Below, one piece after another: positions 26,697-37,032 of a DNA stretch of 64,000 bases (position 1 is the stretch's first letter; each line of letters starts with the position of its first letter). The position numbers and the translations under genes were made by a program. Origin of the DNA: Bacteroides faecis MAJ27 (lineage in GTDB: Bacteria; Bacteroidota; Bacteroidia; Bacteroidales; Bacteroidaceae); NCBI RefSeq assembly GCF_900106755.1, contig NZ_FNNN01000017.1, positions 80,714 through 144,713 on the forward strand. The letters run 5' to 3'. The notes beneath the pieces are model-generated. The model had not been told where the DNA came from and made no database searches. It saw only the letters and a program-made list of their open reading frames with translations.

Positions 26697-29600
26697 TCAA
26701 TTCATTGGAATCTCTATACGTTCGCCTGTAACAGAAACGGCACTTAGTTTGAATCCCTCTTTCCAGCGAACCGGAATCGTGAATGTGTCTACTGACGAAG
26801 GAGTGTTTTCACCGCTACAGATGAGGACAAATTTACCCGTTTCATCTTTCACTTCGTAAGCCACTACATTGGTCCAGTTCTTTATGGTGATCGTCTCACC
26901 GTTATAAGTGACGGCATTATCGCCGGAACCTACCGTAAATGTTTTGGGAGAATGAGTAGCATTCTCTCCTTTTATAATGGCGGGTTTCGTTTTATACAGT
27001 TCGTACGTATTATCCGAAATGTATTCTAAAGCGACATCCGGCTGGGTACCTCCCAGTGCGTTTACTTTCTGTTTGAGGGCGTCTATCATGTCTTGTGTTA
27101 CGGTGAGTTGCTTTTTCCCGTAATCATCCAGTTCTTTATCAACCGGAGTGAGAAATCCCCATTTGGTAAAGAAATCAAGTAAGTTCATGCCGGAAATCTT
27201 AGAGCAGGCATATACAAAGTCCAGTTGAATCTCTCCGTGACTCATTCCGGTGTAGTCTTTATTCCGGGCGTATTCATATACTTCCGGATAAAAACCTCCT
27301 TTGTCTGCTTGTTGTAACGGAGTCCTGCCCAGTACTTTTCCAAAATAGAGTTCTAATTGCCAGAAAGGAACGAGTTTGCAGAATACATCGTTGGCATTAT
27401 TCCCTACATTCTGGAAATCGGCATGCGGGCTCCCGGCAGCGATAATTCCACTCCAGGCTTTGGAGTATCTGTTTCTGTAGACAAGTCCCATGTCTTCGAC
27501 CTGTATTCTGGATGGCTGGCCGAAAATGGTCGTTTGTATATACTCGGACATGATGTTGTTCGTCACTTCCGTATTACCGCCCCACAACACTCCCGGACGT
27601 GTCTGGTTGCAATGTCCTATCTCATGGGCAGGTCCCCAGCAACCGCTTGTCTTTAGCCTTTCCGGATTGCAGATTTCGTTCATTGTTGTCCGGTTGTAAC
27701 CTGTGTGATAGGCTGTTGCATACATGTAGGAGTGATACATAACATTCAAGTACATCCGGTTCCTGAACATCTTGTCGTATTTCTCCAATCCCAGTAACTG
27801 CTGTTCACTGTATACGATCTTATCATAGAGGTCTATCAGTTCATCTCCTTTGGAGCCTGCGTACGTTTTGAGGTCGCTCGTTTCGAAAGTGAGGTGGGCA
27901 TATTTCCCCAGTACATCGAAATACCGGTTGGTTGCTTTGTTGAGCAATTCCGACCAACGTCCGGTATGTTCCGGATTTTGTGAGTCGAAGTAGCCGTTTA
28001 CTTTTCCCGAAGCAAAATGAATTTTGACAGGAGTTACCCCCGGATCGTCCAGAGTATTCGTGACGTACATCACGTATGCCAGCCCTTGCTCGCTGATAGT
28101 AAGCTTGTTGATTCCCTGATTCAGTAAGTAGGTCACTCCACCAAAACCGTCATTCCCGGGCGCATCCAGATTCTGTACCCGCAGTCCGATGTCATAGCCG
28201 TGTGTGTCTCCCACCAGAACAATCAGGCTTTCACCTGCCCTGACTGATATTCCGGTTGGATTGTCCAGCTGGCTATAAGGGTTTGTCTTATGGGTTGCCG
28301 ACTGGATATCCGGATTAGGATATGCCTTGAACTCGTTAATACGGAATTCTGCGGGATACTTACCTTTAATCATATAATAAGCTATATTCTTAAAGAATGG
28401 GTATTCGCACTTCGCAATGTCGTCTTCCGTAATACCGTTTTTTAGCTCACTGCAACTTGCGTCTGTGAATAGAGTCGAATAATCAAAGTTTACGGGATTC
28501 TTTGCGTAGAATTCCATTTCGGCGCATGAAGCAAATCCTTGTCCGTCGCCGGCACCGCTTTTCACGATGAAGCGGAAAGACTTCGCCTGTATCGTTTGGT
28601 CGAATGTTACTTTGCTTGCTGTAGCTGAACCTTGAAAATCCTTTTCTAAGAGTTTGGTAAATGTATGACCATCTACTGAATATTGTATTTCTGTTTCTTT
28701 GAATCTGCCATTGTTTCCGCTGCTGCGTGGATGGTAGATCAAATAATCGATATCTGTGACTGTTTCAAAATTATAGGTTAGTGTGATGGGGAAATAGTTG
28801 CCTGCACCATTACTCCAGCTGGAATGATAAAGTGTCGAGTAATCTCCGTCAAAAGATTTCTCGATGTCACTGCCGGGTTGAAAAGAAGAAGCCGTTCCGC
28901 TTACTACTTTAATCTTGATGTCGCCCTTTACATCTTCTCCGTTGCCTTCGGCAAATTCGTTGAGTCCTTTTTGGGTAACAGATACGAATGCGTTCACAGG
29001 CTCTGCCTGTTCGGTATTGGTATCAATGGCCGGTAGTACTTCTGTTATTTCGATGTTGCCGTGACGCTGATTGTCAAGTACGGTCGCTTTCACCACATAA
29101 GTGTGTGTAGTGGTAACTGTGGCTGGTGCGCGGCTGGCAGGTCTCTCAGTAATCCATTCAGGCAAAGTGAATTTTACTTCTACATTTGTCGTCACGTCAA
29201 ACTGGATTTCTCCACCGATCACCCCTACCTCAAAGCTGGGCTGGTCAACGAGAATGGCAGGTTCGTATCCCAACTGGCGTACGGTGATTGTCTTCGTCTG
29301 GTCGGCAGCTATGACGGTAACAGTTGCTTTGCGCACATACCGTTCCTCGCTTTCATCTACAGATATTTTTAGTGCCTTCCCGTCTGCTGACGGGTGGCAC
29401 CAATTTTTATCTGATTTGACTGTCCAGGTATCCACATTGGTAGTGATAACTACACTTTGGCTACCGGACTCACAATTGAAGTCAACTGTCTCTTTTCCAA
29501 CGGTTAAATTGGGGGTTGAAGAGCCGTCATCGTCAGAGCATGCCGTAGACAGGCATGGCAGAAACGATAGTAGAAAGAAAAGCAGTGTATATTTCTTCAT
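26697..29600 (-). CDS. M60-like (enhancin/mucinase) zinc metallopeptidase lipoprotein
   Basis: Surface lipoprotein of 967 aa. Lipoprotein signal ends LSTAC at about residue 21. Two BACON-like beta-sandwich repeats follow (PNLTVGKETVDFNCESGSQS and the ATVTVIAADQTKTITVRQLG pattern, then PSFEVGVIGGEIQFDVTTN). Next is an F5/8 type C-like carbohydrate-binding domain (about 240-380), then the M60 catalytic domain with HEIGH at 659-663 and the third ligand Glu678, fitting HExxH(8,28)E. Known Bacteroides M60 enzymes cleave O-glycosylated mucin-like proteins. It is the last gene of the SusCD operon. The start at 29600 is chosen because the longer frame to 29633 overlaps the previous gene and blurs the signal. 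Confidence 0.9.
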   Translation of the reverse strand: MKKYTLLFFLLSFLPCLSTACSDDDGSSTPNLTVGKETVDFNCESGSQSVVITTNVDTWTVKSDKNWCHPSADGKALKISVDESEERYVRKATVTVIAADQTKTITVRQLGYEPAILVDQPSFEVGVIGGEIQFDVTTNVEVKFTLPEWITERPASRAPATVTTTHTYVVKATVLDNQRHGNIEITEVLPAIDTNTEQAEPVNAFVSVTQKGLNEFAEGNGEDVKGDIKIKVVSGTASSFQPGSDIEKSFDGDYSTLYHSSWSNGAGNYFPITLTYNFETVTDIDYLIYHPRSSGNNGRFKETEIQYSVDGHTFTKLLEKDFQGSATASKVTFDQTIQAKSFRFIVKSGAGDGQGFASCAEMEFYAKNPVNFDYSTLFTDASCSELKNGITEDDIAKCEYPFFKNIAYYMIKGKYPAEFRINEFKAYPNPDIQSATHKTNPYSQLDNPTGISVRAGESLIVLVGDTHGYDIGLRVQNLDAPGNDGFGGVTYLLNQGINKLTISEQGLAYVMYVTNTLDDPGVTPVKIHFASGKVNGYFDSQNPEHTGRWSELLNKATNRYFDVLGKYAHLTFETSDLKTYAGSKGDELIDLYDKIVYSEQQLLGLEKYDKMFRNRMYLNVMYHSYMYATAYHTGYNRTTMNEICNPERLKTSGCWGPAHEIGHCNQTRPGVLWGGNTEVTNNIMSEYIQTTIFGQPSRIQVEDMGLVYRNRYSKAWSGIIAAGSPHADFQNVGNNANDVFCKLVPFWQLELYFGKVLGRTPLQQADKGGFYPEVYEYARNKDYTGMSHGEIQLDFVYACSKISGMNLLDFFTKWGFLTPVDKELDDYGKKQLTVTQDMIDALKQKVNALGGTQPDVALEYISDNTYELYKTKPAIIKGENATHSPKTFTVGSGDNAVTYNGETITIKNWTNVVAYEVKDETGKFVLICSGENTPSSVDTFTIPVRWKEGFKLSAVSVTGERIEIPMN

Positions 29601-29608
29601 TTGTGTTT

Positions 29609-30505
29609 TTATTCCGGTACGACCATTGAACATTTGTAGATTTCCAATTCTCCCAGTGCAAAATAGGAGGTGCCTTTAGTAGTCTCTGTCACTTCAAACC
29701 AAAGATATCGGGAAGGTTTTGACAAAGGGATTATTTCGGAATTATATACTTCACTTGTTCCGTCGGGAAGTTCCGTCAAAGTGGTTTCCTTATGAGTGCC
29801 TGCCTGTGAGATATCAACACTGTCTCCATTTATAAATTTCACACCATCAAACCATTGGGCCGGATTGTAATCATCGCTCGTATATAAATTAATCGTTTTC
29901 CACGAGCTGTCTGCCGGACGGTTCGTATTGGTTGAACGGAACTTGATAGCACTGACTTCTTCTCCTAAGTCTATCACGAGGTAATGAGGCATTGCCACTG
30001 TCGTTTGCCACTGAGAATGGAAGAAGTTTGTAATATCTCCATCTACCAAAGCCGTTACCGGACGGGTAGGGAAGGGGGCATTGGTCCATATCTTCTTACC
30101 ATCCAGTGTCAGTTTCACAGGAGTGCCGAAAGTGGGGCTGGCTTTTTCAGCCTGAGCCGTTATTTGGTGGCTGGGCCCTGCCGTATTGCCACGATTGAAG
30201 ACTTGTACGGTGAAGTCAATTTCACCGTATTTTTGTAACAGGTTATCTATCACCAGTTCGCTGGCATATTGGCTGACTTGTTTTCTGTACGATTTACCGG
30301 TTGCTTCGATGCTATATTCTACTTGTACATAATAGAGGTTTTCATCGGCAGGCGTCGTCCAGCTCAAAGTAATCTGTCCGGGACCGGGAGTCGCTTTCAG
30401 ATTGTCGATGTCGCTGGGTGTCGGATACGATGAACTGTCATCGTTACAGGAGAAAAGCATGGCCAACCCTCCGATAAGGTACATCGCCATAAGTATCTTT
30501 TTCAT
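29609..30505 (-). CDS. Surface lipoprotein with Fn3 and discoidin-like domains
   Basis: 298-aa lipoprotein (lipobox ending LFSC at about residue 20). The first module (IDNLKATPGPGQITLSWTTP) is fibronectin type III-like. The second part (about 150-290) looks like a galactose-binding/F5-8C fold: VTALVDGDITNFFHSQW, PHYLVIDLGEEVSAIKFRS, YFALGELEIY. It occupies the place of a surface glycan-binding protein, 38 nt after SusD and 8 nt before the M60 gene. It probably holds glycan or mucin at the cell surface for the peptidase and transporter. Binding specificity unknown. Confidence 0.8.
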   Translation of the reverse strand: MKKILMAMYLIGGLAMLFSCNDDSSSYPTPSDIDNLKATPGPGQITLSWTTPADENLYYVQVEYSIEATGKSYRKQVSQYASELVIDNLLQKYGEIDFTVQVFNRGNTAGPSHQITAQAEKASPTFGTPVKLTLDGKKIWTNAPFPTRPVTALVDGDITNFFHSQWQTTVAMPHYLVIDLGEEVSAIKFRSTNTNRPADSSWKTINLYTSDDYNPAQWFDGVKFINGDSVDISQAGTHKETTLTELPDGTSEVYNSEIIPLSKPSRYLWFEVTETTKGTSYFALGELEIYKCSMVVPE

Positions 30506-30543
30506 AATCAGATTGTTTTTTTATAGTTGTTATTCATCATTGA

Positions 30544-32475
30544 TTAGTAACCCGGGTTCTGCACCATGTTTGGATTTTTGCTGACTTCACCTGCAGGAAT
30601 AGGCATCAGATACTGACGGGGAGCATCGAATGTACGTTTGTCCTGTATCTCTACAATCTTGGCAAAGTCTTCCAATCTCTCGGCAAGAATGTTCAGGCCA
30701 CGTGCTTTGACATTGAAATAGGTTTCTCCCATTTTCCAGCGGCGAATATCCCAGAAGTTATGATTTTCCTGATAAAGCTCGATCATACGTTCCTGTCTGA
30801 CAATTTTCATCACTCTGCCGTCAGGACCGCATTGACCGTCGTAGCTTGTCAAAGGCTGTTTGGCCTTTGCCCAACTTTCCAATACGGGTTTAAGTCCGGC
30901 GCGTTTGCGTACCTTGTCCAGATAGGCCATTCCTTTTTCGGGATAACCTTCTTTACCGTATCCTACACAAGCTTCGGCATAATTCAGGTAAAGTTCGGCA
31001 AGACGAATGATAGGCCAGGGGTATTCGATGGTCGGTTCTACTTGGTTGATGTTAGCTTCTGTACCCGGATGCACTCCTTTTTTGTTCAGATATCCTGTTT
31101 TAGAGTAGTTCTGACTACGGGCAGCAGTAACGACTTTTCCGTCATCGGCTCTGACGCCGCAGTTTTCTGTTGCCAAGAAGCCGGTTATCCATTTGTCATC
31201 TGAAGCTTTGGCCCCCCAGAAACTACTATACGCATATCTTTCTTCAGTAGTACGGCATTCATAATAACCGTTTTCAAAAGCAACCCATGCATAAAAGCGG
31301 GGCTCGCGATTCATATGCATATACAGCGTTTGTCTTCCCGGTACAGCATAAGTGGTACCATCCGGGATAGTCACGATGTCCAGTTTGTTGTTAATGTTGA
31401 ACTCCGGATCTTCATCAATCGGCAATCCATTGGCTGTGTAAAACCGGTCGATCATTGTGATAGTGGGGGCGATACCATTCCATGAACCACGGGGGAAGTA
31501 GGGAATCGATTTACGTTGGATACTGTAGGTTCCGGCCTTGCGGGTTTCAGCGAAGATCACTTCACCGTAGTCTTCTTTGTCTATGAAGGTCATACGTAAA
31601 CTACGTTGTGTCAGATCATTTGGCTCCGGATAAGAGGTGCTGACGGAAGTTGATTCATAAAGTTTATAATGAGCAGCATCTGCCAGTTCGATCGCTTCCC
31701 ATGCTGCATCTGCGGCACGCTTATATTTCTCTTCCGAATAAGTGGTTGACAGTAATTGCTCACCATCGGGATTCTTGAAATTTGCATAGTCAGGGTTTCC
31801 GTTGAATAGCGGTGAGGCGGCATAAAGCAGCATACGCGCTTTCAGGCTTTTTGCAGCAACGCTGGTGGCTCGTCCATAATCAGCAGTGCTACGTGTAGCA
31901 GGCAGTCTTTGAGCAGCATCATCAAACAAGTTGGCTACCCAATCGATGCATTCATCGTAAGGACGGCGTCCGAGCATGTTGGCTGCTGGTGTATCGAGTG
32001 CCGGGAGTTCTTTTACCAAGACAGTCGGCCCGTAGCATTTAATCAATAACAAGTGGAAGTAAGCAATCAGGAAGTCTGCTTCCGCTGTATAAAGGTCTAT
32101 TTCGTCCTTACTGATGTTAGGAACAGAACTGATATTAGCTTTCAATAGGTAGCATTGACGGATACCTTGGAACAGTGTATTCCAGTAGCTGATAATCGTA
32201 TTGCTGGAGTCGTAAGAACCTTCTGCAAATTTTACGTAAGTCTCGGCAAACGGACTGATAGTCTCATCTCCGGTGAAGTCCATACATCCCTGAACCATAT
32301 TAGATTGGGGGAGGTAACCGTAGCATGAGTACAAATATTTTAATGCCGCACGTGGGTTTGCAAAAGCATCTGCTTCTGTGGCTGTCTCATCAGGAACGAT
32401 GTCCAGGTAGTTACAGGAAGTATTCAATCCCATTACTGACAAGAAGAACAGTAAATATAAAATATGCTTTTTCAT
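30544..32475 (-). CDS. SusD/RagB-like lipoprotein
   Basis: Glycan-capture lipoprotein partner of the SusC encoded just upstream, 643 aa. Lipobox ending NTSC at about residue 21, then the SusD-like N-terminus (LDIVPDETATEADAF) and TPR region, and the C-terminal RagB motif ENHNFWDIRRWKMGE with PIPAGEVSKNPNMVQNPGY at the end, typical of the family. It starts 12 nt after the SusC stop. Intact. Confidence 0.95.
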   Translation of the reverse strand: MKKHILYLLFFLSVMGLNTSCNYLDIVPDETATEADAFANPRAALKYLYSCYGYLPQSNMVQGCMDFTGDETISPFAETYVKFAEGSYDSSNTIISYWNTLFQGIRQCYLLKANISSVPNISKDEIDLYTAEADFLIAYFHLLLIKCYGPTVLVKELPALDTPAANMLGRRPYDECIDWVANLFDDAAQRLPATRSTADYGRATSVAAKSLKARMLLYAASPLFNGNPDYANFKNPDGEQLLSTTYSEEKYKRAADAAWEAIELADAAHYKLYESTSVSTSYPEPNDLTQRSLRMTFIDKEDYGEVIFAETRKAGTYSIQRKSIPYFPRGSWNGIAPTITMIDRFYTANGLPIDEDPEFNINNKLDIVTIPDGTTYAVPGRQTLYMHMNREPRFYAWVAFENGYYECRTTEERYAYSSFWGAKASDDKWITGFLATENCGVRADDGKVVTAARSQNYSKTGYLNKKGVHPGTEANINQVEPTIEYPWPIIRLAELYLNYAEACVGYGKEGYPEKGMAYLDKVRKRAGLKPVLESWAKAKQPLTSYDGQCGPDGRVMKIVRQERMIELYQENHNFWDIRRWKMGETYFNVKARGLNILAERLEDFAKIVEIQDKRTFDAPRQYLMPIPAGEVSKNPNMVQNPGY

Positions 32476-32487
32476 GTTTCTCAGGTA

Positions 32488-35400
32488 TTATTTGTTGTTA
32501 ATAGTCATTTGGAATCCAATGTTGAATACGCGCTGGGTAGGATATGAAAGACCGCTACCGCCACCTTGTTCAGGGTCCCATAGCTTGAAGGGGGCAAACG
32601 TTAGCAAGTTGGAGCCACTGATGTATATACGCATATTTTTATGAGTATAGCCGATTTCTGCATTTTTTAATTTTAGGAAAGCTCCGTTACGTTGCCAGTA
32701 GGTAGACAACTTTGTATTGTTAGCATTGGTCTTTCTAGATAAACGCGGATAAGTCGCATTGGTATTCTGGTTGTCCGGACTCCAGCGTTCGTCTGCTATC
32801 CATGAAAGTACGTTGCGCAATGAGTTATCGCCGAACGGGTGCATATCTTTCACCATGAAAGACGTTTTGGCTACTCCCTGGAAGAAGAAGGAGAAGTCCA
32901 GATTCTTCCATTTGATAGATGGACCGAAACCGTATACAATTTCAGGTACACTTGGATATTTTGCCCATACCCAGTCGTCTGTATCAGTTAGATTGTCGTC
33001 ATATCCGTACCAGTCTCTTGATACATTTACGTATTTGATATCACCCGGAACGATCGTTGAGCCCAGCTGTTGCTGATGGTGTGCAATATCTTCACTGTCA
33101 ATAAAGAGCCCGTCAGCGATATAGATGGCATTCATATTGGCACTCGCCCCTACTTTTGACTGCCAAGGGTATTTGGGAGACTCATCATATTTGGTGATTT
33201 CATTATGTGCATAGGTGAAAGTTCCTTTAAAGCTGACGAACCAGTCTTTGTTGAACTGTTTGTTATAGCTGGCTGCCAGTTCAAATCCTTGGTTGCGCAT
33301 AGCGGCTAAGTTACCATATACTTTGGTGGATGCCGTACCCATATAAGTTGGTACGGTTTGTTTCTCCTGGAAGATGTCGCGACGATTTTCACGGAAGATG
33401 TCGAATGTTAAATCAAGAGAACGGAATAATTGTAGGTCAACTCCGAAATTTATCTTTTCTCCAACTTCCCATGTGATATCTTCGTTGGCATAACGTTGAT
33501 ATACCGGACCGCTGTAGGTTACATTCTGATTGACACCTGTGGTAAATCCTTTTCCGCTTAAATTGATTTGAGACATATAGAGGAAACGTGCATCGCTAAT
33601 CTGGTCGTTACCCACCAATCCCCATGAAGCACGTAGTTTTAATTTACTGATTGTGTTTTTCAAAGGTTTGAAGAAATTTTCTTCACTGATGTTGTAACCT
33701 ACGGCAACAGATGGGAAAAGACCGAAACGATGTCCTTTTGCAAAGTTTTCCGAACCATTATAACCAACGTTCACTTCAGCCATATATTTTCCTGCATAAG
33801 CATAAGAAGCACGTGCTGCAACTCCTTGTTTGCGTTTGGGTAATGAACCGATGAAGTTTCCGTTGCCCGGTACATTGTTTACATATTCGTCCTGGCTGTA
33901 GATAAACATTGCATTGATATCATGTTCGTCAAAAGTGCGGCTATAATTCAGCATTCCTTCTAAATAGAAACGGCGGTCGCCGGAAGTTGAATTGGTTGCA
34001 GTCAAGTCTGTCTGGAATTCGTCTCCGATGCGGCTGGTAGTATAGGTATAGCCGCCATTACCGTCCTCTTCGTATCCTGTCAATGCGAATCTGTTCCATT
34101 TACCGGCGCGTGCGTTGGTAGAGCTTGACCAGTTCTTGAATGAAGCTAACGCCTTAAGGCTTAATCCTTCTGTCAGAAAGTCTAGTTTCTGATTGAATTC
34201 CAAGGCGGCAATCACTGTGCTCTCAAATGACTTATTGTAACCTGTAGCGGCCTGAGCCACCGGGTTTGTCTGGTAGTCGGCATTCACACGCTCTGTTGCT
34301 CCCCATTTGATATAAGGAGTTTCACCGTCATCCGGGAAATAGACCGGAAATTCAACAGGCGATGTATTCATGGCATTGCTGAAGATTGCTCCTACTCCTT
34401 GATTGGGAGTAGTCATGTTGCGTAACTGTACGTTCAGACGCAATGATAATTTAGAACTATTACTCAATTTGGCATTGATGTTATTCTGAAAGTTGTAGCG
34501 CATCACATCAATATTATTATTGTATGAGAAGAAGTCCTTTGAACGATTTTTCAGCATACCCGATTCGTGATTGATAGAGATACTGGAGAAGTAGTCTACC
34601 CGTTTTCCACCACCGCGGATGTTGAAGTTGAATTTTTCACTGTAAGAAACGTCTTTGAACAGTTCGTTATACCAGTTTACATTTGGATAAATGTACGGAT
34701 CTAGTCCGGCACGCGTTCCTGCAATCCTTTCGTTACTGTAGAGTACATCACCGCTGTTATCATTATTGACGGCTTCGTTGAAAAGTTCCATGTATGTAGC
34801 ACCATCTACGAATTTCGGTGTGCTGGTTGGTTGGGATATTTGTCCTTCCATGCGGAAGTTTATGATTGGCTTATCCAGGTTCATACCCGACTTAGTTGTC
34901 ACAATCATTACACCATTGGCACCGCGAGTACCATACATAGCTGTTGCTGTGGCATCTTTCAGAATGGAGAAGCTATCGATGATTTCGGGGTCAAGATTGT
35001 TCAGGTCACTTGAACTTACCTGTATACCATCCAGAATAATCAGCGGATCAGTAACTCCATTCATCGTAGAGACACCACGAATCCAAAAGTTGGCACCGTC
35101 AGCACCTGGCTGACCACTGCGCTGCACTGCGACAACACCCGCCAGACGTCCGGCAAATGCAGTAGACAAGTTGGTGGATGGAACCTTTAATTCTGCCGGT
35201 TTGATCGCTTCAACTGAACCGACCATACTGGCTTTCTTTTGTCCGGTACCATAGGCTGTAACAACTACCTCTTCCAGCTGTTTAGCATCCTCAATCAACT
35301 CAATTGACAATACTTTATGTGAACCAATCTTGATTTCTTTTGGGGTATAACCCACATAAGAAATGATAATGACATCCGACGGACTAGCCATAATCGTGAA

Positions 35401-35874
35401 TTTTCCGTCAATGTTAGTAATCACTCCTGTTGCAGCTCCTTTAATTTGTACAGAAGCTCCAATAATTGATTCACCCGTGTTAGCATCGATTACTACACCT
35501 ACGATTTCTGATTTCTTCGCTCCTGGTTTGGGCTGTTGGGTTTCATCTGACTTTGCACTTTTAAGAATAATCTCATTATTCTTTATGACATAGTCGATAC
35601 CACTGTTACTAAATACTTTTTTTAATACTTCGTTGATATCTCCTTCGCAATCATAATCTTTCTTTTCGTCATTAGTGATGACACCGGACTTAAAAAAGAA
35701 CGTGTACTGGCTATTTTCTTCAATCAACTGAATAGCCTGTTGCATGGTGATGGACTGACCTTTGAGAATGATCCTCTTTCCTTGCGCACTGTGGGCATGG
35801 AGAGCCATTGGAAGGAAGCAAATCAATAGAACGGCATATCTGAGTATGCTGTCACTAAAATGCATGTTTTTCAT
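32488..35874 (-). CDS. SusC-like transporter with STN domain
   Basis: Outer-membrane importer, 1128 aa. Signal peptide (about 1-30), STN domain (about 33-105, ILKGQSITMQQAIQLIEENS), carboxypeptidase-like domain (IVGVVIDANTGESIIGASVQ), plug (EEVVVTAYGTGQKKASMVGS) and barrel. The STN domain is the part that talks to FecR; here the FecR gene is 55 nt upstream on the same strand and the ECF sigma gene is divergent, so the three form a complete trans-envelope signalling relay. Two start codons 3 codons apart (MKNMHF) are possible. Confidence 0.95.
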   Translation of the reverse strand: MKNMHFSDSILRYAVLLICFLPMALHAHSAQGKRIILKGQSITMQQAIQLIEENSQYTFFFKSGVITNDEKKDYDCEGDINEVLKKVFSNSGIDYVIKNNEIILKSAKSDETQQPKPGAKKSEIVGVVIDANTGESIIGASVQIKGAATGVITNIDGKFTIMASPSDVIIISYVGYTPKEIKIGSHKVLSIELIEDAKQLEEVVVTAYGTGQKKASMVGSVEAIKPAELKVPSTNLSTAFAGRLAGVVAVQRSGQPGADGANFWIRGVSTMNGVTDPLIILDGIQVSSSDLNNLDPEIIDSFSILKDATATAMYGTRGANGVMIVTTKSGMNLDKPIINFRMEGQISQPTSTPKFVDGATYMELFNEAVNNDNSGDVLYSNERIAGTRAGLDPYIYPNVNWYNELFKDVSYSEKFNFNIRGGGKRVDYFSSISINHESGMLKNRSKDFFSYNNNIDVMRYNFQNNINAKLSNSSKLSLRLNVQLRNMTTPNQGVGAIFSNAMNTSPVEFPVYFPDDGETPYIKWGATERVNADYQTNPVAQAATGYNKSFESTVIAALEFNQKLDFLTEGLSLKALASFKNWSSSTNARAGKWNRFALTGYEEDGNGGYTYTTSRIGDEFQTDLTATNSTSGDRRFYLEGMLNYSRTFDEHDINAMFIYSQDEYVNNVPGNGNFIGSLPKRKQGVAARASYAYAGKYMAEVNVGYNGSENFAKGHRFGLFPSVAVGYNISEENFFKPLKNTISKLKLRASWGLVGNDQISDARFLYMSQINLSGKGFTTGVNQNVTYSGPVYQRYANEDITWEVGEKINFGVDLQLFRSLDLTFDIFRENRRDIFQEKQTVPTYMGTASTKVYGNLAAMRNQGFELAASYNKQFNKDWFVSFKGTFTYAHNEITKYDESPKYPWQSKVGASANMNAIYIADGLFIDSEDIAHHQQQLGSTIVPGDIKYVNVSRDWYGYDDNLTDTDDWVWAKYPSVPEIVYGFGPSIKWKNLDFSFFFQGVAKTSFMVKDMHPFGDNSLRNVLSWIADERWSPDNQNTNATYPRLSRKTNANNTKLSTYWQRNGAFLKLKNAEIGYTHKNMRIYISGSNLLTFAPFKLWDPEQGGGSGLSYPTQRVFNIGFQMTINNK

Positions 35875-35929
35875 GTTTCTAAAAAGGTTAAAGTGAATTA
35901 TAATAAACTATTAGTTTTTCTGATATGTA

Positions 35930-36874
35930 TTAAAATAATATGATGTTGTTATTTTCCTGTTTTTCATTTAAGTCCAGACTGATACATATCTTTTCTATGA
36001 TATCAGTAAGCGGCTCATTTTTATGTATCGTTCCGTTGAACTTTAATTTCTTCAGTTTTTCTTCTTTGATGATGATGTTTACATGGTAAGAGCGATTGAT
36101 GAATTCAATGAATTCTTGTAATGGCTTATCAGTAAAACGATATTTGTTTGAACGCCAGTCATATTCATTGATATCTATATTTGTACATACAATTGATTTG
36201 GTATGGGCATTGTATACGATGTGTTCAGCTGGTTTCATCGGTAGTTCTTTTCCTCCTTCTTCAGCCTGAAATATAATAGATCCTGTAAATAAGGTTATTT
36301 CAGATTCTATATTTTCAGATTTAATGTTGAATTCGGTGCCGGTTACTTCGATATGCGATTCATGAAAATAGACCCTGAAAGGTGTTCCATGAGCTTTCTT
36401 CACTTTAAAGAAAGCTTCTCCTTTTTCTAGAAAGATTTCTCTGTTGTTTAGGAATGACTTGTGATAACGGATTTGAGAAGCTGCGTTGAGCCATACTTCT
36501 GAACTATCTGGTAGCGTGATTGCTAGTTTATCATCCACAGGAGCACTGATGTTGATGTAAGATGATGAAACATTATTAACTATCCAGAAGCCGACAATGA
36601 AGAGAGCGACAGTGGCCGCAATGGAATACCCGATGTGATAGTATTTTCTATTTTTTAATATAGGCTGTTTTTCACTCCGGCATTTAACCATAATCTTATT
36701 AAGTATGTTTTGAGAAACCACATTATCTTGTATGTGAGCCTTTGGTGCTTTCTTCCATTGTTGAGATTGGAAGTTTATCATAGGCTTCTCATCGAGAAGT
36801 TGTTCTCTTGCAGAAGTCGTCAGGTTATCAGCCAACATCTTTTTTATAATATTAATGAGTTCTATTGAATCCAT
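35930..36874 (-). CDS. FecR-family anti-sigma factor
   Basis: 314-aa inner-membrane anti-sigma regulator. A cytoplasmic N-terminal part (about 1-75) would hold the sigma factor, a single membrane helix follows (IAATVALFIVGFWIV, about 85-103), then the periplasmic FecR domain (DDKLAITLPDSSEVWLNAAS to about 210) and a C-terminal DUF4974-like segment (FTDKPLQEFIEFINRSYHV) that is expected to contact the SusC STN domain. Divergent from the sigma gene across a 158-nt regulatory gap. In known systems glycan import through SusC releases the sigma factor. Confidence 0.92.
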   Translation of the reverse strand: MDSIELINIIKKMLADNLTTSAREQLLDEKPMINFQSQQWKKAPKAHIQDNVVSQNILNKIMVKCRSEKQPILKNRKYYHIGYSIAATVALFIVGFWIVNNVSSSYINISAPVDDKLAITLPDSSEVWLNAASQIRYHKSFLNNREIFLEKGEAFFKVKKAHGTPFRVYFHESHIEVTGTEFNIKSENIESEITLFTGSIIFQAEEGGKELPMKPAEHIVYNAHTKSIVCTNIDINEYDWRSNKYRFTDKPLQEFIEFINRSYHVNIIIKEEKLKKLKFNGTIHKNEPLTDIIEKICISLDLNEKQENNNIILF

Positions 36875-36979
36875 GTCTTTATAGTTTAATAATAATGGTA
36901 ATCATTGATTCTGGTTACATACTAAATACTTCTCATTTAGCTTTTACCCCTATCTGTTATAAAAAAAATGTGTTTTATT

Positions 36980-37009
36980 TTTGCTTCTTTTAAATAATGT
37001 GTAGATTTG
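36980..37009 (+). promoter_or_regulatory. Promoter of the ECF sigma gene
   Basis: TTTG at 36980-36983, an 18-nt spacer, then TAGATTTG at 37002-37009, an exact Bacteroides -33/-7 pair. A frame extension to 36997 would overlap it, which supports the ATG at 37033 as the true start. Confidence 0.65.
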
Positions 37010-37032
37010 AAGCCACTAATATATACGCAACT